From Chitinispirillales bacterium (GTDB lineage Bacteria > Fibrobacterota > Chitinivibrionia > Chitinivibrionales > Chitinispirillaceae), in contig JAITFQ010000007.1 in NCBI GenBank assembly GCA_031281225.1, positions 1 to 34,913 of the forward strand: a stretch of DNA of 34,913 nucleotides. Direction: 5' to 3'. Numbering within the stretch: position 1 is the first letter of the stretch; the number at the start of each line of letters is the position of its first letter. A program made the translations under genes and the position numbers. Below the pieces are notes generated by a model. It saw only the letters and a list, made by a program, of their open reading frames with translations. It made no database searches and was not told where the DNA came from. Of the stretch, positions 19,687 to 27,642 are shown in pieces.

Positions 19687-21381
19687 TTACATATAATTCG
19701 CAAGTGATGGCTGGATTACCCGCATCGCCGCTTGCAGCGCCGCGCTGTATACGTTTTCGGCTAGCAGCAATTTTGATATAACTTCCGCAAGGTCGGCGTC
19801 TTCCAGGGCCGATGATTGCGCCGATACTTCTACGAACTGCTCACCATTTCTTTGAAGCGTGAGCTCAAAGCGGTAGATGCGTGCGCCCATTTCGCTCTCG
19901 CTGTTGAGTATGGCGTCGTACATGGTGGAGAGTTCGTCAAGGGCGTGCTGGATGCCGTCGCGGTCGTCTTTGAGCAACGCCTGGCTGTAGCGCATGAACA
20001 CCCCTATCATGTCGTTCCCGCTTCTTCTGTCACGCAGCATCTCGTCGGCGCGCATGTTTATGGGGGCGGTGATCCCTTCTTCAATCGCTCTGAAAATTTC
20101 ACCATGACTCGACACCTTTTCGCCATATATGTCGGTGCCGCGGGTGATGTAGTCAAAGGTTATTTGAAGCTGCCCCGGCCTGTACATATTTTCGGGATCG
20201 CGGTGGTGTGGGTCCTCCGGGTTTTGGAGCCATTCCGGCCGCATATCGCGTAGCAGATCCATGTTGTATACGGTCATTTTACCGGTTTCATAGTCAATGG
20301 AGTAATCGAATTCGTTCTTGCCCTTGTGGTAAACGCCGTCGGCATCATAGAAACCGCCCTCATACTTGCCGAACCCCTCTACGAATTCCCTGTCGCCGAT
20401 TTTAATGCTGAACGAACCGGGAAAAATGTTTCTGATATCCTCGCCGAACTTTCCGTCTATGATCTGGAAAGTGTTGGTAAGGCTGTATTGGAGGATAGGG
20501 GCGGGGTCTCCGTCAATATTCGTGCCGCTGCCGTAAGTGTTATGGGAAATTCCAGTGAGCGCCACTCTATCGTGAGTAGGGGTGTTGTTCAACCGGTCGC
20601 GGAAATTTTCGCTCAGTATGGTCACTTCGCCGCTTCTGTAATCAATCGTGTAATCGATGCCCTTAGTAAATGTTTCCCCGCTGATGGTGTATTGCTCCAT
20701 GGGGAACGATTCCGGGAAGATGTGGTCAAGAGCTTTGCCGTGGATGTTGGGATTTGTGGCGCTGTCCCATGTCAGTTGCACCGTGTCGCCTATTTTCAAC
20801 TGCGACAAACTATAATTGAGATAGATCGTGTCGCCTGCCGTGTGATGGTCGGCGGCGTTTTGCAGGCTGATTTCAAGCTCTTGTCCGTAAGTTGCCATAG
20901 TCCTGTTATTGTAGTCGGGAAGATCTGCGCCCGATCGTTCGATTACGAAGGGCGGGGTTCTCGTATTTGTGCCGTTAAAGACGTAATTGCCCTTGAACTG
21001 TGTGTTAATCACCGACATCATCTGGCGGAATATTTGGTCAACTTCCTTCTGCATATACATACGGTCGCTGTCTGTATATGTGCCGTTCGCAGCCTGCACA
21101 GCGAGCTCTCTCGCCCTGTGAAGCAGCTCATTCATACTGCTCATGGCGCTTGAGGCCACGCCCATTACCGCCAGGCCGTCCTCAATGTTGCGCTTATACT
21201 GGCTGAGCTGCGTTTTTTTGGTGCGCAGCTTGATGGCGTTCGCTACGTCGATCGGGTCGTCGGAGGGTTTTCTGAGGCGCTTGCCAGTCGCGAGCTGCTC
21301 TTGCAGCGAGACCATGTCGCTGTAGCGGCGGCTCAGTTGGTTCTGAACATTTCTGTTTACGGTTACGAATGTTGTTCTCAT
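19687..21381 (-). CDS. flgL: Flagellar hook-associated protein 3 (FlgL), enlarged
   Basis: N-terminal NVQNQLSRRYSDMVSLQEQLATGKRLRKPSDDPIDVANAIKLRTKK...LAVQAANGTYTDSDR; C-terminal SSALEDADLAEVISKLLLAENVYSAALQAAMRVI; 564 aa because of a large central insertion. Confidence 0.94.
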   Translation of the reverse strand: MRTTFVTVNRNVQNQLSRRYSDMVSLQEQLATGKRLRKPSDDPIDVANAIKLRTKKTQLSQYKRNIEDGLAVMGVASSAMSSMNELLHRARELAVQAANGTYTDSDRMYMQKEVDQIFRQMMSVINTQFKGNYVFNGTNTRTPPFVIERSGADLPDYNNRTMATYGQELEISLQNAADHHTAGDTIYLNYSLSQLKIGDTVQLTWDSATNPNIHGKALDHIFPESFPMEQYTISGETFTKGIDYTIDYRSGEVTILSENFRDRLNNTPTHDRVALTGISHNTYGSGTNIDGDPAPILQYSLTNTFQIIDGKFGEDIRNIFPGSFSIKIGDREFVEGFGKYEGGFYDADGVYHKGKNEFDYSIDYETGKMTVYNMDLLRDMRPEWLQNPEDPHHRDPENMYRPGQLQITFDYITRGTDIYGEKVSSHGEIFRAIEEGITAPINMRADEMLRDRRSGNDMIGVFMRYSQALLKDDRDGIQHALDELSTMYDAILNSESEMGARIYRFELTLQRNGEQFVEVSAQSSALEDADLAEVISKLLLAENVYSAALQAAMRVIQPSLANYM

Positions 21382-21393
21382 TTTATACCTCCC

Positions 21394-21424
21394 GGTTACG
21401 CGGACGGCTCTGCCGCCCCTACGT
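21394..21424. repeat. Palindromic repeat copy between flgK and flgL
   Basis: Reverse complement reads CACGTAGGGGCGGCAGAGCCGTCCGCGTAAC; shares CGTAGGGGCGGCA with the 18330 copy. Confidence 0.6.
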
Positions 21425-21431
21425 GAAATTT

Positions 21432-23204
21432 TTACATGTTAAGTAACGTTTCAAGCATTCTGTCTACGGTCGTGATGAGCCTTGCCGCGGCCGTATACGT
21501 GTGCTGAAAACGGATTAGGTTGGCCATCTCCTCGTCGAGAGAGACGCCGGCGATCATGTCCTGCTGGGCCTCATACTGTTCGGCCAAAAATATGCGCGTT
21601 TGCAGGTTCGACTGCGCCTGATTTGTGTTGAGCCCTAAGCGGCCTATCACAGAGCTGAAATACTCGGCGAAAGTGGCCGTGGGGTTACCGATCGAGTCGG
21701 GCGTCATGGTCAGGCTGTTGCGCAGCTCGGCTATCAAAAGGGCGTTGGTGTTGTCGCCCGGCCCCTTGAACCCGCCCACAAAATATTGGAAATCAATATC
21801 AAACTCTTCGCCGTCATAACCGTCGTGCAGCATTTGGAAAGTGCCGAACGTGTAGTCTATGCGGTAATCCACGCCCTCGACTAGGACAATTCTCTCGTGC
21901 GGCTGCAGCGGCACGCCGTTTCTTGTTTTCACCGCTACCGTTACTGTGTCTGCGATAATGTTGCGCGCGTGTGTCTGAACCGGATTGCTTGGATCACGTA
22001 TCAGTTGCACGGGTTGATCGCCGAATTTGTAGCCGGGGTCGACGACATCCACGGAGGCGGGGTCACTCGGATCGGCTGGGGTTATTATTGTACCCGCGAC
22101 CCTGATTGTATTTTTCCCGGCGATTTCCGACTGGTGCGCCGTTGCTGCCGCGATGTTCTGGACGTTGCTGATGATTGCCGGCGCCAGCCTCATTGTGGCC
22201 GCTGTCGTATGGTTGGGGTCAAAGAAATTAAAACCGCTGTATCCTTGCAGGTTATACCCCTGCAGGTGCGCGTCATTGATGGTTTTTACGATGGCTGCCG
22301 CGAAATCATCAAGCTTTTTCTGATATTCGGGAATGTAGATATCCCGGCTGTCGATAAGCCCCCTGAGCTGCCCGCCCGTAGGCATAAAGTTGAGCTTGGA
22401 TTCCGAAAAGCGTATGCCAACATCCCGCAGTATCGTTCCGTCGGGCATCTCTCTTATATTGGTTGTCATTTCGAGGCTCTGCATGTAAGATGGCGCGATC
22501 AGCACGCTTCCGGCGGTGGTTACCGTTACCTGGCCGAGGTCGTTCTCAATCACATTAATCTCAATGAGCATCGAAAGTTCCTTGAGGAGCATATCGCGCC
22601 TGTCACGGCTGTCGTTTGCGTTTTGATTGCCGAGCTCTACCGCCGCTACTTCCTGGTTCAGGTTCATTATTTCGTAAGAAAGCTGATTTACCCTGTTTAT
22701 CCTCATCGGGATTTCATCGTTTTTTTGCTGGCGCAGGTTCGCGAGCTCAATCGCTGCTTTACGGAAATTGTCTATCATAACTTCTGCGTTTGTTCTCACC
22801 ATTGTGCGCGCCGAGAGGTCTTCCGGATTATTCGCGAGGTTTTGCCATGAACTGAAAAATTCGTCGAGGTAGTACATTATCCCGAGGTCGCTTGGTTCTA
22901 CGAGTATCGCTTCCATCCTGTTGAACGACGAGGTCACTTCTGCGAAGTAGCCGACTTCGGAATTTTGTTTTCTGATCTGCGTGTCGAGGAACGTGTTGCG
23001 CATCCGCTCAATGTTTACCACCGTCGCTCCGAGGCCCATCTGCCCGAAAGCGGAATCGTATGCGTAGAGCGTAGTCTGATTTATCCGCTTGCGCGAGTAT
23101 CCCGCTACGTCGGCGTTGGCCACGTTTTGGCCAGTAATGTCAATCCCGAGCTGCGATGTTTGCAGCGCGCGGCTTCCGACGTTTAATACGGACATGAGGC
23201 TCAT
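21432..23204 (-). CDS. flgK: Flagellar hook-associated protein 1 (FlgK)
   Basis: NVGSRALQTSQLGIDITGQNVANADVAGYSRKRI; C-terminal VSLDEEMANLIRFQHTYTAAARLITTVDRMLETLLNM. Confidence 0.96.
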   Translation of the reverse strand: MSLMSVLNVGSRALQTSQLGIDITGQNVANADVAGYSRKRINQTTLYAYDSAFGQMGLGATVVNIERMRNTFLDTQIRKQNSEVGYFAEVTSSFNRMEAILVEPSDLGIMYYLDEFFSSWQNLANNPEDLSARTMVRTNAEVMIDNFRKAAIELANLRQQKNDEIPMRINRVNQLSYEIMNLNQEVAAVELGNQNANDSRDRRDMLLKELSMLIEINVIENDLGQVTVTTAGSVLIAPSYMQSLEMTTNIREMPDGTILRDVGIRFSESKLNFMPTGGQLRGLIDSRDIYIPEYQKKLDDFAAAIVKTINDAHLQGYNLQGYSGFNFFDPNHTTAATMRLAPAIISNVQNIAAATAHQSEIAGKNTIRVAGTIITPADPSDPASVDVVDPGYKFGDQPVQLIRDPSNPVQTHARNIIADTVTVAVKTRNGVPLQPHERIVLVEGVDYRIDYTFGTFQMLHDGYDGEEFDIDFQYFVGGFKGPGDNTNALLIAELRNSLTMTPDSIGNPTATFAEYFSSVIGRLGLNTNQAQSNLQTRIFLAEQYEAQQDMIAGVSLDEEMANLIRFQHTYTAAARLITTVDRMLETLLNM

Positions 23205-23216
23205 ATTTTATCCCTT

Positions 23217-23723
23217 TCAAACCACTTCGTTAAATAGCGATACGTTACATCCGCCCGGCTTAAAGTCGCCCTTGTGCCGATATCCGGTTTTGGGGGCGGC
23301 CGATGCCTTTACCATCTCAATAGACGCGCTAATCCCGCCGAGCGCTTCCCTGAAAAACACAACGTTCGACGTATTAAGCGCTTTAAGTTTGCTTACGCGC
23401 TCCATAAGCGATGCTCTAGCTTCTTTCAGCCGTTCACGCAACCCCGGCTCGCACTGTTCGATAAGCGATATCATGCGCCCCGAAGGCGCTTTGTCGCTGA
23501 GTATATTTTGAAGCCGCCCGCAGACATCCAGCCGCCGCTCTTCCGCCTTTTCGAGACCGCAGATATGGTCGTCAAATATCGAGGACTTTCTTTGCAGCCC
23601 GTCGACGTCATTGCCGCGTGCGCAGTTGTTGATATCCTGCGCGATATTTATCAGGTTCTGATGGATATCGTTTTCCTGAGTTAGAAGCCCTAGAAGTTCA
23701 TTAAATAGAATTTCTTTCGCCAT
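23217..23723 (-). CDS. flgN: FlgN-like flagellar chaperone
   Basis: 168 aa predicted helical protein between flgJ-like and flgK genes; N-terminal LLGLLTQENDIHQNLINIAQD pattern as in FlgN family. Called mainly by context. Confidence 0.65.
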   Translation of the reverse strand: MAKEILFNELLGLLTQENDIHQNLINIAQDINNCARGNDVDGLQRKSSIFDDHICGLEKAEERRLDVCGRLQNILSDKAPSGRMISLIEQCEPGLRERLKEARASLMERVSKLKALNTSNVVFFREALGGISASIEMVKASAAPKTGYRHKGDFKPGGCNVSLFNEVV

Positions 23724-23725
23724 AA

Positions 23726-24556
23726 TTATTCAGCCTCCTCCGCTTTTTGCGCTACCGGTGCGGCCGCTCTTTCTCTGAGCGCCAACACCGCAGTTACATA
23801 TTCCTGCGTTTCCCTGTATGGGGGTATGCCGCCGAATCTTCTCACCGCGCCGGGGCCGGCGTTGTAGGCGGCGAGCGCGAGCCGTTCGTCGCCGTTGAAC
23901 ATTCTGAGCATATTTTTAAGATAACGTACCCCGCCGTCGATATTTTCGGCTGGCGCGAATGAATATTTTACGCCTAATTCGCGCGCTGTGCCATCCATAA
24001 GCTGCATAAGCCCCTTGGCGCCCTTGGGGGAGATAGCGTTGGGGTTGCCCGACGACTCACGCGCTATCACCGCCGTAACAAGGTGTTCGTCCATACCGTG
24101 CCGTGCGCTGATTTCGGAAATGAGCGATTGCCACCTGCCGCGCACTCTATCAATAAGATTGCCATTGTTAGCCGAATTGCCGCCGCGTGAGGATGAAGCC
24201 GATGCCGGCCTCTGCCTCTGCATTGCCCAAAGCGGGGCGTCGGCGTCGGTTGAGGGCATATTCTTCCCTTCGCTGCGTTCAATCTCTTTCTGTATAAGCG
24301 CCGCAAGGCCCAAAGTCCCTTTTTGCGCGCTCATTTTGGCGTATTCGCCGTCGAGCATCTCCGTAAATATGTTTTCACCTAAACTTTTTGGGATAAGGGA
24401 ATTTTCGTTGACGCTGCCGCGCATCGACTTGAACATCATGGAGGTAAACAGCGCCTCAAAGTCCTTGGCGACCTGCTCCGCCCTCGAAGCCTGGCCGGCG
24501 GCGGCAGCGGCTGTATTGCGCGGTAATGTGTTTGTGCTGATATTGTCGATGAACAT
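23726..24556 (-). CDS. FlgJ-like rod-binding domain fused to lytic transglycosylase (SLT) domain
   Basis: Rod-binding AKDFEALFTSMMFKSMRGSV...LGENIFTEMLDGEYAKMSAQKGTLGLAALI; SLT signature VIARESSGNPNAISPKGAKGLMQLMDGTA...LALAAYNAGPGAVRRFGGIPPYRETQEYV. Confidence 0.92.
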   Translation of the reverse strand: MFIDNISTNTLPRNTAAAAAGQASRAEQVAKDFEALFTSMMFKSMRGSVNENSLIPKSLGENIFTEMLDGEYAKMSAQKGTLGLAALIQKEIERSEGKNMPSTDADAPLWAMQRQRPASASSSRGGNSANNGNLIDRVRGRWQSLISEISARHGMDEHLVTAVIARESSGNPNAISPKGAKGLMQLMDGTARELGVKYSFAPAENIDGGVRYLKNMLRMFNGDERLALAAYNAGPGAVRRFGGIPPYRETQEYVTAVLALRERAAAPVAQKAEEAE

Positions 24557-24589
24557 GGTTCGGTTCCCTTTCCTGTATATTATGTATTG

Positions 24590-24606
24590 AGCAATTATCG
24601 TGCCAA
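24590..24606 (-). promoter_or_regulatory. Sigma54 (RpoN) promoter upstream of the flgJ-flgN-flgK-flgL cluster
   Basis: Minus strand reads TTGGCACGATAATTGCT, matching the consensus YTGGCACGRNNNTTGCW at every defined position, 34 nt upstream of the flgJ-like start. Confidence 0.88.
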
Positions 24607-24719
24607 AGGTGTTTTTCTGTTGTAATACGTTGATTTCGGCGGGGAAATGGGGGTTATGGGGGAGGGCGGTGAGAAAAAAATGCCGTGTTGAAGGTAAAAA
24701 TTTCCATCTACCCGCCCAC

Positions 24720-25406
24720 TCATTTTAAGATGTTTTGCCTCACCCGCACATTAAACATCACCACCATCTCCCCCCGGGGTTGGTGTTCGGCAAAATGGAC
24801 CAGCAGTTCTTCCGCGGTTCCGCGTAAAAATTCTTCGTGGATTTTTGTCAGTTCCCGCGCGATGACTACGCGTACACCGCCAAGCACGGTTTTTATGTCT
24901 TCCAGCGTTTTGATGATGCGGTGGGGGGTTTCGTAAAAGATCATTGTTCGCGGTTCATTTTTCAGAGACTCGAACAGTTTTTGCCGCTGCGTGCTTTTGT
25001 GGGGGAGAAAATTTTCGAAAATGAAGCGGTCGGTCGGCAATCCGCTCGCTACCAGCGCGGTAAGTATTGCCGACGCTCCCGGTATGGGGACGACATTGAT
25101 ACCTTCGGCTATCGCGGCCCTTGTCAGGTAAAATCCCGGGTCGGCGATGCCCGGCGTTCCGGCGTCGGTTATCAGCGCGATTTTTTTTTTGTCTTTTAGC
25201 AGCGCAATCAGGCCCGGCGTTACTTTCTCCTTATTAAAATCGTGATAGGCGCTTGTTTGCGCCGTTATCCCCAAATGGTTAAGAAGTTTTTTCGACGTGC
25301 GTGTGTCTTCGGCTAAAATAAGTTCGCATTCCGCCAATATTTTCGCCGCCCTGACGGTTATGTCGCCTAAATTGCCGATGGGTGTTGACACGATGTACAG
25401 GCTCAT
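24720..25406 (-). CDS. rsmI: 16S rRNA (cytidine1402-2'-O)-methyltransferase
   Basis: LYIVSTPIGNLGDITVRAAKILAECELILAEDTRTSKKLLNHLGI; ITDAGTPGIADPGFYLTRAAI; PIPGASAILTALVASGLPTDRFIFENFLPHK. Confidence 0.96.
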   Translation of the reverse strand: MSLYIVSTPIGNLGDITVRAAKILAECELILAEDTRTSKKLLNHLGITAQTSAYHDFNKEKVTPGLIALLKDKKKIALITDAGTPGIADPGFYLTRAAIAEGINVVPIPGASAILTALVASGLPTDRFIFENFLPHKSTQRQKLFESLKNEPRTMIFYETPHRIIKTLEDIKTVLGGVRVVIARELTKIHEEFLRGTAEELLVHFAEHQPRGEMVVMFNVRVRQNILK

Positions 25407-25418
25407 TGTATGCCGATC

Positions 25419-27236
25419 CTATTGATAAATTTCAACGCGGTTTCTCCCGTTTGCTTTTGCCTTATAGAGCGCCTGATCCGCCCATTCCACGAGGTCGTCG
25501 TTGTTTAACGTGCGTCGCGAGTATTCGGCTATGCCAAAACTCATGGTTAGCGTTACGTCTTTGCCGTCGTTTGTTCTGAAAGTTAATTTTTCTATGGTCT
25601 GCCTTATCCGTTCTACTAAATCCTTGGCTTTTTTGCAGTCGGTTTTGTCGAGAATCAGAACAAATTCTTCTCCGCCGTAGCGCGCGGCGGCGTCTATGTC
25701 TATCCGCACGCAGCTTTCGAGTTTGGCGGCTACGCCTTTCAGGACTATGTCGCCGAAGGGGTGGCCGTAGGTGTCGTTGAGTTTTTTGAAGTGGTCTATG
25801 TCGCACAGAACGAGCGACAGCGGGTCCCCGTATCTTTTGCAGGATGTGATTTTATTATTGAGAATTTTCTCGAACTGGCGGCGGTTGTAGATGCCGGTCA
25901 GCGCGTCGTATCTCGCCAGGGCCTGCTCTTTTTGGATGATGAATATTTTTTCCAGCGCCAGCCCCGCGCTGGTTCCCAAGCGCGAAAGCAGTTCCGCGCT
26001 GAAATTCGTGAACGCGTCTTTTTTTACGGATTCAACGAGCATCAGCCCCTTGAATTTATCTGCACTAAGTTTGTTTGAGCCGAACGGCACGGCCAAAAAA
26101 GAGCCAAAACCCTTGCTTTTCGGCTCATTTTCCGCGTAGCGGGGTTCGTGGCGGTCGTCGTTGAAATTTCTGGAAAAAGCGACCTGGGAGTAAGCGACGG
26201 TTGCGATTGTTTTCGGGCTGTCGCCGTCAAGTTGGAAAGTGAGTTTGTCGAACCCCGCCGAGCCTTCGCCGTGTACCCGCACGATGGACGCGGTCATTGT
26301 GTCCTCCTCTTTCAGGCTTATGGTGAGCCTGTCGCACGTGATTGCGTAAGCGATGATGTCGCGCATTTTGTCCATGACGGCGTCGAGTTCCAGATTCTTC
26401 CAAAAATCGTCTTCGACGCTGCTTATAGCCGCGAGCCGCTGGTATTCGAGGCTGTGGTCGGTGTTCAGGTAGGTGTAATATATGGAGCGCCCTATCAGGG
26501 TGGCGATATTTCTGAGGAAATCCAAATCCTGTTTCGAGTAGGCGTTTTCCTTTGTGCTGTCGACCAATACTATGGCTATTGTTTCGCCCGCCGTTTCCGC
26601 GGGGCAGAGCATTATGGAGCGGATGTTTTCTTCGGGCTTGAATTCGTGCTCCTCGTCGTAGTAGTAGAGGGTGGCGTTTTTATTTGTGAAGCTGGGTTCG
26701 TAAAACGGGCGCAGCCCCCCTTCTTCCGCAAGCAGGCTGCCCAAAATCCCGCGGCGGGGGATGATGCGCGCTTCTAGATTGAGAAAGCCCGATTTCGACA
26801 CGCTGCGCCTGAGCGTGTAACCGCCGTCCGTGTGGAAGAAGATCGCGGCGGTGCAAAAAGAAAGTTTGCCGCTGATTGCCGTCAGGAACATATCAAGCGT
26901 TTCGTCGACGACGACTTTGGTTTCCTGCCACTGCCTTTTCTGGTACTCAATACCGAGCGGCGCGGCTTGCGCGCTTGCGCCGGTTATGTCTTCCATGACG
27001 GCTGGCTCCGGTTTTTTGGGACGCTTGAATTCGGTTATGCTGTGCCGCTGCGTTGCGGGCAGCGTGACTGTGGGGCGTTTTTTTGTCGTTTTGGCGGGGC
27101 GCAGCAAAGCGGAAAGGGCGACCCCGAAAAATACCCCGGCGATCACGTCGGCTACGTGCGAGTGGATTAGAAGGAGCAGTACCCCCAAGGTTATGAATAC
27201 CGCCGCCTGCACAGTTTTTTTCTGCGCCCGCTTCAT
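25419..27236 (-). CDS. GAF-like / GGDEF diguanylate cyclase with N-terminal membrane segment
   Basis: C-terminal YDALTGIYNRRQFEKIL...LVLCDIDHFKKLNDTYGHPFGDIVLK...AARYGGEEFVLILDKT; N-terminal hydrophobic segment; central GAF-like region. Confidence 0.92.
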   Translation of the reverse strand: MKRAQKKTVQAAVFITLGVLLLLIHSHVADVIAGVFFGVALSALLRPAKTTKKRPTVTLPATQRHSITEFKRPKKPEPAVMEDITGASAQAAPLGIEYQKRQWQETKVVVDETLDMFLTAISGKLSFCTAAIFFHTDGGYTLRRSVSKSGFLNLEARIIPRRGILGSLLAEEGGLRPFYEPSFTNKNATLYYYDEEHEFKPEENIRSIMLCPAETAGETIAIVLVDSTKENAYSKQDLDFLRNIATLIGRSIYYTYLNTDHSLEYQRLAAISSVEDDFWKNLELDAVMDKMRDIIAYAITCDRLTISLKEEDTMTASIVRVHGEGSAGFDKLTFQLDGDSPKTIATVAYSQVAFSRNFNDDRHEPRYAENEPKSKGFGSFLAVPFGSNKLSADKFKGLMLVESVKKDAFTNFSAELLSRLGTSAGLALEKIFIIQKEQALARYDALTGIYNRRQFEKILNNKITSCKRYGDPLSLVLCDIDHFKKLNDTYGHPFGDIVLKGVAAKLESCVRIDIDAAARYGGEEFVLILDKTDCKKAKDLVERIRQTIEKLTFRTNDGKDVTLTMSFGIAEYSRRTLNNDDLVEWADQALYKAKANGRNRVEIYQ

Positions 27237-27631
27237 TGCACGCCCCCTCTTTTTGCCCTCTTGCTCCCTTCGGTTAAAGCCTTGGCGACAGCGGCCTCGA
27301 CCATCTCCTTTTCCAGCGGCTTGGATAACACCGCGCTAAAACCCATGCTCAGCAGACTCTTGACGGTAACATTTTCGGCGAACGATGTGATGGCGACTAT
27401 CGGCACGTGCCTGATGGCCTCGTTTCTGCCGGCGCGGTTGAAGAAGCGTATGCCGTCCATCACCGGCATAGTGATGTCGGTGGTGATGAGGTCGGGCAGC
27501 TCCTTTTCCGCTTTGGCCAGCCCCTCAAACCCGTTGAGGGCGGTGATGATTTCGTAGTCCTTGTAGAGAAAAAGCTCCAAAAGGTCAAGCGTGTCATGGT
27601 CGTCTTCCACAAGCAATATTTTTTTTCTCAT
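27233..27631 (-). CDS. Stand-alone receiver-domain response regulator
   Basis: ILLVEDDHDTLDLLELFL...DLITTDITMPVMDGIRF...VAITSF...LSKPLEKEMV; ATGA overlap with the GGDEF gene. Confidence 0.93.
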   Translation of the reverse strand: MRKKILLVEDDHDTLDLLELFLYKDYEIITALNGFEGLAKAEKELPDLITTDITMPVMDGIRFFNRAGRNEAIRHVPIVAITSFAENVTVKSLLSMGFSAVLSKPLEKEMVEAAVAKALTEGSKRAKRGGVQ

Positions 27632-27642
27632 AGTTTTTTTCC

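Noticed and set aside
20326-21153. 275-aa plus-strand ORF opposite flgL
   Set aside because: Antisense shadow of flgL; no motif.
21897-22850. 317-aa plus-strand ORF opposite flgK
   Set aside because: Lies entirely within flgK antisense; Cys/His/Arg-rich with no domain.
26148-26777. 209-aa plus-strand ORF opposite the GGDEF gene
   Set aside because: Antisense shadow; no domain or RBS.
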